NCBI GenBank assembly: GCA_033807695.1
Contig: CM066303.1
Span: forward strand, 2,108,001 to 2,172,000
DNA from: Daedaleopsis sinensis
Lineage: Eukaryota; Basidiomycota; Agaricomycetes; Polyporales; Polyporaceae
Direction: 5' to 3'
Length of the DNA: 64,000 nt
Under the pieces are notes generated by a model. It saw only the letters and a list, made by a program, of their open reading frames with translations, had not been told where the DNA came from and searched no databases. Below, piece by piece: positions 39,322-50,300 of the stretch (position 1 is its first letter; each line of letters begins with the position of its first letter). Made by a program: the position numbers and the translations under genes.

Positions 39322-40556
39322 TCATTCATCGCCATACTCCATGCCTGGGAAGTTCAGCTCAATATCTACTTTGGACCCGCTGCTATCAGGTGATCCCGTT
39401 GACTCATCAAAGTACTTGATGCCTTCTGGGGCTTTAGCTATGAGATGGATACGCACGATCTCGAACATGGCCACTCCCATCTGCAGAACCAAGCAGGTCT
39501 CCATATATACAAGGTCTCCTGCGTCCAGGCCACGGTATGTCCTTCTGCAGTAGTTGGTGTTGTCAGGTGTCGCAGGGTGGATCTGATTGAAAGTCTCGTA
39601 GATGAACAGCTCCTAGTAGCACCAGACATTTAGCTCTGACTACCCTCTTTCTAAGTCAAAGATGCTCACATCCCAGCGTGTCGTCATCCAAAGGTCAGCC
39701 GAGAGTACGTCGTTTTGAGCGGCCCCATCTGTGTGTCCACCATGTCAGAGGGGGAGCTTGCAACTCAGCAAGTAAATGTACTCGCAGTGTCCATTGTAGA
39801 ATGTTAATATTGTCTTCATAGCCTTGAGATCCTCACCGCCAACCATGTTGATGTCCAGGAAATATCGGGCCTTGCGGCGGTTGTCCACCTCCCAGCCCAG
39901 ACGGTCCACATGACCAACGACTATGACTGTGGCTGGCTCACGAGAGTCTCCCACCACAAGTTCACAGTGCACATTCCAACTGCACTGCTCCATGGGCAGT
40001 TGGGCGATTGCGAACATGCTCTGCTTTGGACGTGAGCGGCGAACATATCTGCCTAAGCGTCTGAGATGGCATATAATGTCAGGGACGTGAATGACAGCTG
40101 TTTGATGTCATTACTTGCCGACAAGATAGTCATCAGCACCAACCCACAGGTCCACACAAAGATGGATAGTCCAATTACCTACAGCTGCCTGGTTCGTCAG
40201 GCAGATAGTCAGCACGTCGGCTTCATTAAAGGTGTCTGGTATCAGTGACACACCAATCGCTTGCCTTGTTGAGAGTCTTCGTTATGTCCTGCAGCATGAT
40301 GGCTCATGTGTGCTAAGTGGCTGTCGAATAGAGGGTCCCAGATGAAGGTGTCGGTAGTAGACAGATGGGCTGATAGCTGCTGCAACATCATCAGCACCCA
40401 GTCGTCCTTTATAGAGTCTTTTCTGATGAGCTTGAGACACATCAAGGGCATTGTGATCCCTCTCTGAGTCCCAGGGTTATCGTTATAGACTGAAACTCTG
40501 ATGCACAGCGAGCACATAGTCTCAGGCGCAGCGAGTGCATAGTAGTATGTGATCAT
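39322..40556 (-). CDS. Hypothetical multi-exon gene (-), YCRRTYRGLDAGDLV family
   Basis: Read on the minus strand from 40556. Exon 1 has CSLCIRVSVYNDNPGTQRG and LMMLQQLSAHLSTTDTF. A short exon near 40190-40116 reads IHLCVDLWVGADDYLVGK and ends at a GTAATG donor. An exon to about 39770 reads SMFAIAQLPMEQCSWNVHCELV and DRLGWEVDNRRKARYFLDIN. The last exon (about 39640-39322) contains NTNYCRRTYRGLDAGDLVYM, then FEIVRIHLIAKAPEG, and ends ...NFPGMEYGDE. Frame continuity across the inferred introns supports a real gene. I do not recognise a domain and cannot assign a function. It lies head-to-head with the KDZ-type transposase gene at 40606, with only about 50 bp between starts. Confidence 0.5.
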
Positions 40557-40605
40557 CGTCTGGGCCCCCCTGTCCCATCTCTGACTTCCCCCATCTCAGT
40601 CCTTC

Positions 40606-42815
40606 ATGTTGCTGTTTGCAGATATCTCAGCATGTCTTGCTAACTCTCCTGAGCTATACTCTGTAGTTCAGTTCCGTCATATTCTCATATTCTTTGCCTT
40701 TGCAAAGCGCTATGCTCAATATCTCACTTTGATCACCCCTCGTCGCTCTGCAGTCAGCACACCCTCCCTGCCCACCAATCTCCAAGATGTCCTATGCCGA
40801 ATCCTATCACTTCCTCCTGCTCTAGTTCAGCAGCTGTGGGACTGTTTAGGTGGTATGCTGTCTGAATGGACCACTCCTACACTCGTCGTTACAGAACAAG
40901 CTGTCGACCAGGCCATCCTCCCTCTAGTCAAAGTCCACGATGTTGGTAAGTAGCTACGGTGATACTTAGTGCAATATGTAGTAGCACCTGCTGACGGCTA
41001 ATAAAACTCAGCCGTGGAAGTATGCATCCCACCTGAGTCTGTTTGCACAAATGTTGGTTGCAAGGATTACGGATGTCGGCTTGGAGGAGACAAGAAGCAA
41101 TACACATCATATCTATACACTCTTAGACGAGGTGTTCTTCTGGTTCATGTCATCACTCTGTACTACCATGGTAGGTTCTTTGACCTCCTGGGATCCACAT
41201 CCAACTCAGATAGCCCTTACAGCGTGCCACACAACATATCGGCCCAACTACTTCATCACCAATGCAGCCTCCAAACAGGCAATTCACCAATATTACAGTG
41301 GCATGCCTAGTGTCATAGAAGTGGCTCAGCACTTCTACTTTGAACCAGAGCTCATATCGTCAATCAGAGCCCAGATGGCATTCTCACAGTGCGTTCCCAA
41401 TGTACTCAGTACTGTGTCTGCTACTACTTATCTTACATATAATTTAGTGCCTCTGCAGACACTGTCACTCGTGTCTACAACACGACCCACAATATCACCA
41501 CAGAGAAGGGAGGCAGAGGCCTGACGGCTGACGTAGTATGGCATGCCTTTTACCTTCACGCCCTCCTGCTCGACAAGCAACAACGTAACGAGGCGCTGCA
41601 TCTACCACATGCCATCAATCACTCGGAGCGTTTCACCATGGCACTGAAGGAGCACAACACTTGGATGGTAGGCACAGGTCAGCCAAAATGGTCTCATGCC
41701 TGCGACGAGTGTGAAAACATTCTCGATCCCAAGGCCCCTGGGATGCCTTCCAGTATGTCTCACACATATCTGATTCTCTTGTATAAGTGGTTTATCCAGC
41801 CTATAGCCCGCCTCTCGGGATGCGTAATGGACGGTGTCACCATTGGGCATACAAGATGCAATGTCCCCTGTTGCGTCGGTGCCCTTAAGTCTCCTCGAGA
41901 CCGTTTCTGTCAGGAGCATGAAGCGTACAAGAACATATGCGCTATCAAGGACTGTAAAAGGCCCAACTCAGACGGCATGCGTACATGCGACACCCCCTCT
42001 CACCGCTCTCATGAGAAGAAGAAGCGTGAGTCTGGCCAGGCTCTCTACCGCCTCACCAAAAGGTTACTTGGTCACTCTGTGGAGGCTTCGATCCGCTTAG
42101 CCAGAATATTTCACCTCCACGACAACCTCGACATTCTTGATGAGTCTGAGGTTGCAGACTTGGTCAGCCGTGAGGACGAGGAGGACACTGAAGATTCAGA
42201 CTGTCAGGACAAGACCATGAAGAAGCTCAAGTCAGCTATCTGCCGTCAATGGACCCATAACGAGCAGGTGATGCATCACTGTTGCGGTATCATCATCTCA
42301 CGTGCAACGTTTTACGAAGCTAAATCATTCTCCAATGCCCTGGTATGTGATATACTCTCTCAGGCTCCACGATTAGCTCATATTCAGCTTTCTAATGGTG
42401 GTTCTACTTGACAACATATCCTTACATTTATCCTCGTGCTCAGCCGTCATTCTGTTAGCATATCCAGCATATCCAGGAGACTTGTGTTCTCAGCGCCCTC
42501 CCTGTGGACGTGTTTCACGCAACTGTGAAGCACAAGGACACAGACACATTCTGCGCCATGAACTGCAACCCCGCCTCTTTTCCCAAACTTGTCAAGGACG
42601 GGAAATGGCTCCTCAACTCTTCTGCTGCAGAGCAAGGAAACAGGTGGATTAGAAAGTTTGCACCGGTGGTTTGTGAGATGTCAGAGGTTCATTTCAATTT
42701 CTATCTCGACGAAATGATCAAGCTCTACAACGAGTACAAAGTCACTATGCTCTGCACTAAGGGCACCCACCCCCGCTATGTACCCCTTGAGGAGCTGTGT
42801 TTGCCTCGCCAGTAG
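40606..42815 (+). CDS. KDZ-associated transposase gene with CxC5 and CxC6 cysteine clusters
   Basis: A spliced gene of the basidiomycete CxC5/CxC6 family linked to Kyakuja-Dileera-Zisupton DNA transposons. Exons read: 40606-40945, 41012-41170, 41223-41388, 41448-41752, one from about 41802 or 41809 to 42341, and about 42480-42815; early joins keep frame. The N-terminal CxC5 region has CIPPESVCTNVGCKDYGC and, across an intron, CHTTYRPNYF. CxC6 has HACDECENIL, DGVTIGHTRCNVPCC, DRFCQEHE, CAIKDCKRP and TCDTPSHRSHE. The C-terminus (VDVFHATVKHKDTDTFC, NSSAAEQGNRW, NFYLDEMIKLYNEYK) matches the end of these transposases. I infer that D of MDGVT, D of PVDVF and E of SAAEQ form the DDE triad. No premature stop was found in the exons examined. 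Confidence 0.75.
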
Positions 42816-43052
42816 TTTGTTACATATCTATCTTCTCTTCTCCGCGCACCCGATCATTTTACCCTTCTGATTCTGAAGATGTTGTACAGGTACGTATATG
42901 CCGCTCCAATCTGCAAACATCTGACACCATGATGAGAGCCTATTCAGTTGCATGCTTTGTATTTCTATCAGGTGATAACTGCGAACCTGTCTTTACCTCG
43001 ACAAGGCCCATCTCTGACCAGTTACGTGATCCTTCATCTCAGGCCCTCCATC

Positions 43053-43846
43053 ATGCCCCCCTGCACTTTTGCCCGCCGAGTATACTCTTTCGATGACAGC
43101 ACGGGCCAAATCTTCTCTGACCATGACATTGCTGAGGATGTTGCGTCCGGTCCAGTTAACATGCCCAACTCAAATAACGACAAGTCGGATAGCACTCTCT
43201 CAGACTTCGCAATCTCTGAGATTTTAGAGAGAGAACAGGTAGCCCTGGAGCTGAATTCAGACGTGTAGGTTGACGATAACATTATCCGGTGAGTCTGCTG
43301 GACCATTATTCCTGGCTGCCATCTGCTCACTTGTTGCTGATCAGATGTGGTATCCGGAATGGTAGTCGCGTCGCGCGCGCTCTCAGTGTCAATGACATGA
43401 TACTTGCCAACTTCTCTCTCTCTACCCTCCCCATGGCTCAATGTCATTTTGATATTGCCGACAACTACCTCATCTTTGACGGAGTCACCTTCACTCGCAG
43501 GGTCAAGCTCACTGTTGTGGGATACATCGTTGAGTCAGGCTGGAAGACTACGGTGTCCCAAGATGCTATCTTCAACATGGCTCTAACTCTCATCTGGGAA
43601 AAGGACATGAATGCTGCATCGGCCATCTCATTCGCTCACGGCGTGCCTACTGGCGACCAGCTTGACGAGAGATCAAGCCTTTTCCCACTCCCTGCCCTCC
43701 ATAGCAGGTCTATAGGCATTCCTGCATACATAGTGTCAGTGGTATACATTAATGGGGCTGCAGCGTCGAAATTGCGAACCGTATTGCACCCAAATGGGCC
43801 GGACAGCGCGCCAGTGGGCACTCTTGACGTTCATCTATTAGTATAG
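43053..43846 (+). CDS. Hypothetical protein, possibly broken
   Basis: Begins MPPCTFARRVYSFDDSTGQ at 43053. An in-frame TAG lies at 43266-43268 unless a 30-nt GT..AG segment (43239-43268) is spliced; that is very short for an intron. A normal intron (43289-43344) follows, then a long exon to 43846 (CGIRNGSRVARALSVNDMIL ... FDGVTFTRRVKLTVVGYIV ... GTLDVHLLV). No domain is recognised. It lies about 240 bp downstream of the KDZ-type gene on the same strand, so it may be cargo of, or an associate of, that element; this is inference. Confidence 0.45.
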
Positions 43847-44047
43847 CTACTGAGATTCAACGAACCCTTGGAACGGTGGTCAACCTGTAAGTCAGGCTGC
43901 ATTGGTCGGATGGTATTGTACGGTGGGTAGGACAGAAGTTGAAAGGATGCTGGCAAGTTACGAAGTGTGAGGCAACCCAAGCGACCTTGCATATAAGGAG
44001 CACACTTACGCACAAGGCCGTTGCAAACGAAATCTAGTCAAAGTTAG

Positions 44048-44320
44048 TCAGGGAATGAATACTAACACACGAGCGATGTGGACACTCACCCGTACGCGTC
44101 GAGAGCGTGTTGCGCCGTCCAGGGCTCGGTTGCAAGGGTCGACGCAGCGCCAGTGGTCTGACTGTTCGATGTCTGTGAAAATGGTCAGTGCCGAGAACCT
44201 GCCTTCGTCGGCGCCCCAGAGGCACTCGTAGACGAAATTCAAGGCAGGGAGACCGAGCTCCGAAGCAGCGAGTAATGGACATGGCCGGCTGATGCCCCAG
44301 AGGCATGCTGCGGAGGACAA
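44048..44320 (-). CDS. Possible exon of an unrecognised gene
   Basis: A 90-codon open frame with a protein-like composition (ASELGLPALNFVYECLWGA, ALTIFTDIEQSDHWRCVDPC). It could be an exon of a host or element gene. No domain, partner exon or start is established. Confidence 0.25.
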   Translation of the reverse strand: MSSAACLWGISRPCPLLAASELGLPALNFVYECLWGADEGRFSALTIFTDIEQSDHWRCVDPCNRALDGATRSRRVRVSVHIARVLVFIP

Positions 44321-46953
44321 TGAATACCCCTCCTGGAAGGACTTTTGCGCGGCATGGCCAGTACCGCGTAGTGCAGTAGTCCTTCCATTGTACCTAGGAC
44401 ATGTTCTCGGGCTGCGCGAGGCTGCGAGGGTATTCTAGGGACTCGTGAATGGCAGTCTGAAGAAAGGAGAGACTCACCTTGAGGTTTTCATACGTCTCGT
44501 CACAGCGTAACAAACCACGTAGCGGGTGGTGTCGCTCGGCCCGCTGCTAGTGCCAATATGAGTGTATTGCCAAACCAGCCCCAAGCGCCGCGGGGCCGGT
44601 CACAGACGCTCCAGTACTGGCTATGCGCTTAGACAAAGTACCTGTTCGTAATACATCAGAACTACAACAGCTGCTGCAGCTTGTAAGTATAATGATCAGT
44701 GAATGCATTGAGATAAAAGCTGGAGCAACATTTGAGCACATCGCTGCTGGTCCATTTACGAGGAGCTATGGGACCAAACTCAGGGAACAGATGGCAGCTG
44801 CGTTCGATGAGATCTATGGGGATCACACTTGCTAATCGTGCCCCTCGGCGCAGCTTGCGTGTGACCTTGTAGAGTCCATGATCCGGATGTGACATGGCTA
44901 GTGGAGTGAACCACTCCACATAGGCCAAGTGTGAGGGATATGTTGACGGACTGTCATTGGGGAAGAGATCTGGAAGTGTGTGTTTCGGGATCTTGAAGAC
45001 AATGCGAACCTGCGCCACAGTGAGTCCTGAGGGAGATATGCGCACTGCATCGGCACTCGAGCATACACAAAGTAAGATGGGAAGGCAATACCTCAGACAC
45101 GCATATCACTATAATGTGCGTCTGGCACAGCGTCCGGAGAGTGATTTTGGCAAACAAGAGCAGTGTCAAAGAGCCCTGCAATCTCTTTGCCATGCTTGTT
45201 CTAACACGATCGGGTGACATGTATGACATCGCGAGTGTCAGAGTCTGGCGCAGAGAGCCTATGGGGATCAGACAGCCAGAACTTGATCTTGTGGTATACA
45301 GGCATGGTTCGGAAGGGGAAGAACACCCCTGCAGACGCTGCCTCTACTTGAGTAGGCGTCATAGATGGGTTGTTGTAGTGTACAATGAAACGGACGAGAG
45401 CGTCGCGGAAGAATGTGGCCTGGTACTTGCTAGTGACGTCGCGGAATGTGATGGAGGTAACAGACGGGTGTATCGTCATCTCAATCCATAGATGAGTCGC
45501 TTAGGCTGAATTGTTGCATGGCCGACCAATGGCACCAGGCGTCAAGACAGAGATGATCTATGAGGGCATAGAGTCAGGGACCAGTTCTTGGGACACACTC
45601 GCTCTCGTTTGGGACATACAGGTTGTGCTGATGTGGTTGGAGCAGAGCTTGGTGTTGATGGGCACTGCATGAGGCGCCACACTACAAATTTGGCGTGACA
45701 TAGGACCTTTTCCTTCCTCTCGAGCCAGAGCGTCATTTGCGAGAGCTGGTCTTTGTGGTTTGTCGCCCACCAAGCATCATTAGCGAAGTCGATGTGGAGT
45801 CGCTCGGAGTACTGTGTGTCATAATTGTCAGTAGTGCCGAAGAGCTCAATTGAGCAGCGGTAGTGATCGAGTGAGTGTAGCTTTGGTAGCCCAAAGTGAT
45901 CTCGAATTCCAAGGTTGACGAAGATCTGTTTGTTGGCATGAAAGGCTTGGAGGGCCTCATCGAGCAGCTGCAGTGTGCGGGATGTGTGCGTGGGATACTG
46001 AGCGAGGTACAAGAAGTCCAGGATAGCTTGTGTTGCACGAACAAGGCAGGCAGGTGAGGCTCCGTGAGGCAGGGGCAGATCAATGATGAGGCCGAGGAGG
46101 ATCCGACAAATATCTTGATGCTCCTTGCCAGTGATGCACGAGAGTGAGGAGATACCTTTGAAGAAATGACATAAGTTGTGGTTTGGAGGCAGGCGACGGC
46201 AGCGAGCATCAATCTCATCTGCCCCGAAGGCTTCCTGGATCCATGCGAGGAGATGTTTGACGACACCCTGGTAAATTTGATGGAGAATGTCGGGTGTGAT
46301 TGCGTAGAAGATGTTGGTGTAGGGGAGGTCCTGCCAGAAAGGATGGAATAGTGGCTTGATGCCAGCTTCTTGACAAGCCCGTGTGAAAGCCCGCGGTCCC
46401 TCGTCGAGTGCGTTAAGTGCGTCAAGAACCTTGCGTAAGTTGCAGAGTGGGTGCGAGGTGTCAGTGTCGTTGCCGACTTCGTCACAGGGAATTAGGCACT
46501 TCGGGCACTCCCCGTGCTTGCCACCTGTCACGAGAAGCTGCTCGGGGTAGCCTCCAACATATACTGCCAAAATAGGATGACCTCGCCGAACAACTCCATC
46601 GCCGCTTGCGAGTGGAATCCCGGAGACTCCAGCTTTGGCGAGTGGGGCTAGAACATGAGACATGCAAGCGTGGAAAAGGTTGCCAAGTGTGCGGCGTTGT
46701 GTGGCCTTGTTGGTGATGTGGAGAAGCCGAGTAGTGGGTAAGTAGGCAAGGAGGATCTGGCCACGTTGTGATGGTTTGCACCGGATGTCCTTCGGGAGGT
46801 TGCCGAGTGTCTTGTACACAGGGTATGCGGTCTTGTTGCCGAACGTGGTGAGCTGGGTCTTGTCTGAGCTGAGGATGATCGGGACTACCTGTGCAGCCCA
46901 CCACCATTTGCCAGTGTTCATGTCGAAGTAGACACGCACAGACTGCGAGCTGT

Positions 46954-47328
46954 TGTAAGCTGGCCGGTCGTGGCCAGCGGACACTGGAATAAACACACGA
47001 GGGCACGCAGCCAGGATAACGATCAAAGGCTGCGTTGCGCGAGAAGGGACTAATAAGTACAGATACAAGTGAGCATAAGAAGAGACATACCTGCGTTGCG
47101 CGAGAAGGGACTAAGGCGCAACGCAGGTCGTCGAGGAGAATATGTATGTAAGGAGAACCGAATATGAAAGGTCCGAACGTCTTCCGTGTGTCCAATCCCG
47201 TCCGTCCGCCGCTACCGTCCAATCCACTGCGTCCGCCGCCCGTCCCTCTGTCCGTCACCTCTCCGTCATCCGTCCGTCACGTCTATGTCCGAGCGGTGTC
47301 CCGAGCCGGTCCGTGTAACAGCGTTACA
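46954..47328 (-). repeat. 3' LTR of the chromovirus
   Basis: 375 bp. It contains an internal duplication of a ~22-bp segment (TGCGTTGCGCGAGAAGGGAC at about 47023 and 47092 on +). It starts, in element orientation, with the palindrome TGTAACGCTGTTACA. Confidence 0.93.
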
Positions 47329-47361
47329 CTCCTCCCCATCCAGGAAGAATCGAGCCGGTGT

Positions 47362-50300
47362 TCAAGCGGGAACGCGCAAGTCGAGCGAGTGCAGCTTGAG
47401 GTAGTCGTCGAGGGCGACAAGGTCCTTGACTTCGCGGCCGGGTAGCCAGGAGTCCGAACCTGAGCCGTAACCGAACCAGCGCACGAGGAAACGGTAGCCG
47501 CGACCGATGCGCTTGTGGTCGAGGATGCGTTCGACGAGGAACTCCTCGCCATCAGCGGTCATGACTGGACCAGGTTCGGGATGGGCGCGAGCGGGGAAGA
47601 GGATGTCGTCGTTGGGGAGGTATGGTTTGAGGAGTGAGGCGTGGAACGTAGGGTGTATATTCATCGAAGGAGGGAGTGAGAGCGTGTACGAAGATGTTTC
47701 GGGATGCGCGAGTGACACGACGTAAGGTCCGTCGTATCGGACCATGAACTTGGCGACACGATGATCGCCGCGTTGCATGTAGTCCCGTCGACGGTGGAAT
47801 GTAGACAAGAGGACTTGATCGCCGACGGCGTAAGGAACTTCGGCTCTGCGATGAGCATCGGCAGCGAGTGCCTGGTTCGTCTTCGCAAGCAGGAGGTTGT
47901 CCTGCGCTTCGAGCACGTCCGTCTCAATTTGTGAGATGATTTGAGCAGCGCGAGTGCCCTCGTCATCTGCGGAGTCAACGATGTCAGCGGTGCGAGCAGA
48001 TGATATGGGAGGAAGGATGCGCGGAGCGCAACCGAGACGTAGCTGGAAAGGCGAGAACCCCGTCGAAGTGTTAACCGTGTTCATGATTTGAAAACGGACG
48101 AGGGGGAGAGCGCGAACCCAGCCGCGCTGGTTGCGCGATACGTGGTAGCGCAACATTTGGATCATAGTGCGGTTCGTCCGCTCGCTAGCGCCGTCGGTCT
48201 CCGGGTGGTAAGACGTGGACATGCGAAGATCGACGCCGGATAGTTTGTGTAGCGATTTCCAGAACTTGCTGATGAAAAGCTTGTCGCGATCAGAGATGAT
48301 GTGCAGGGGTAAGCCGTTCTCGCAGTACCAGAACTGGAAGAAGAGAACGGCGAAATCCTCGGCAGAGATGTCCGAGCGGGTAGGGATGAGTCTGACGTCT
48401 CCTCCGAGACGGTCGGTGATGGTGGCGATGCAGTTGTTGCCGCCGTCGTCGGGTAGCGTACCGACGAAGTCGATACAGATACTGTCGAAACGGGCGTCGG
48501 GAACGGGTAGTGGGTGGAGGGGACCGGTAGGACGTTTGGTAGACGGTTTGTTGCGTTGGCAAGCGTCGCAGGAGGGAATGTAGAGCGTTTCGAGATCGCG
48601 GCGCATATTTGGCCAGTAGTAGGATGAGCGGAGCGATGCGTATGACTTCTCGAATCCGAAGTGTCCGAGACTGTCGTGAGCGAGACGGTAGAGTCCCTCG
48701 CGGAGGTCGTTCACGCGAGGGATGCAGAGTCGGTCGCCTGCGAAGAGGAGGCCGTCGCGAACGACAATGCCGGCTACGGAAAAACCGTCGAGATCACCTG
48801 CGAGCAGCGGGGAGAGAGGATCTTTAGCGTTCGTGAGGGAGGATAATAAACGGAGACACCACTTGTCCTCGCGATAGCCAGAGCGGATCCGTTCTAGCCA
48901 CGCGGGATCTGTTGCCACGCGCAGGGAACCGGCGTTGATGGCTGCGAAGTGACGTCGTGGGCCAGGAGGAGGATGTGCGCGCATGGCGGATGAGGCGTCT
49001 CGCAGGAGACACAGGGCACCGACGGCGACCACAGGCGATGGGGACGAAGGAGAGGGCCCGTCGAGTGGTTTGCGTCGTGAAAGCGCGTCCGCGACGGAGT
49101 TATCTTCTCCGCGAATGTAGGTGATGGTGTAATCGTATTGCCCTAGAAACTCCTGCCAGCGGGCCTGTCGCCGGGACAGGTGTTTCTGTGAAGAGAAATT
49201 TTCTAGCGTGCGGTGGTCTGTGAAAACGGTGAAAGGTACTCCGAGTAAATCGACACGCCATTTCTTGAGCGCCCGAACGATCGCGAGTAGTTTCTTTTCG
49301 TGCACCGGGTAATTGAGTTCGGCGCCGGAAAGTTGAGCAGATTCGAAGGCGACAGGGCGAGCGGTCTCGAGACTCTCTCCATAAGAGAGCACAGCACCTG
49401 TGCAATAATCGCTCGCGTCAGTTGACACGAAGATCTGGTTGTTACCGAGGTTCGAGTGGTCGATCGCGGTGAGGCACTCGTGACTGGTGACGAGGTGTTT
49501 CACTGCGTCGAACGCGAAAGCGTGTTCGGAAGTCCATTCGAAGTTCTTTTCCGCCTCCTTGGTGGTAAGCGGGTTGAGAACGGACGTGTGGTGTGCGAGC
49601 TTCGGGAGGAAATTGGCGATGTACCGCACTAATCCGAGGAAAGCCCGGACGTCGTGTGCAGAGGTCGGTACGGGCCAGTCGAGAACGCGGGCGATCTTGG
49701 AACCATCCGGACGGATGCCGTCCAAGGATATGTTGTGACCTAGGAAATTAAGTTCTGTGCAGAAAAGAGAAGTCTTTTTAAGCGAGCAGAATAGGGAATG
49801 GGACTGGAGCGCGGATAAGATGGTGTTGACGTTACGGATGTGTTCGTCAACGTCTGAGGACCAGATGATAATATCATCGAGGTATACGTGGCAGATAGAG
49901 CCGATGAAGGGGCGTAAGGCGTTGTACATGCGCCGCTGGTGTGTGCTAGGTGCGTTGCGACATCCTTGGGGCATGACCGTCCATTCGTAGAGCCCGAAGG
50001 GTGTAGTGACCGCGGTGTATTTGATGTGATCGGGGTGGACCTTCGTCTGAAAGAACGAGTTAGTCATGTCTAATTTACCCCAGATCTTACCGCGTGCGCA
50101 GTCCGATAGTATTTCTTGTATACTCGGAAGGGGATAAGCGTCGGGTATGGTGTTTGCGTTCAAGGTGCGGTAGTCGTTGACCCATCTAGGAAGAGCAGTA
50201 GGGTCAGCTTTCGGTACTAAGAACGAAGGGGAAGCGTAGGGAGAGGAAGATGGACGAAGGCGACCGGCAGCGAGGTGCTGGTCGAGTAGTGTCTTCCACG

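Noticed and set aside
43850..44660. Second subterminal array of the Plavaka element
   Set aside because: No GGATCATCC-type cluster is visible at the left side of the Plavaka gene.
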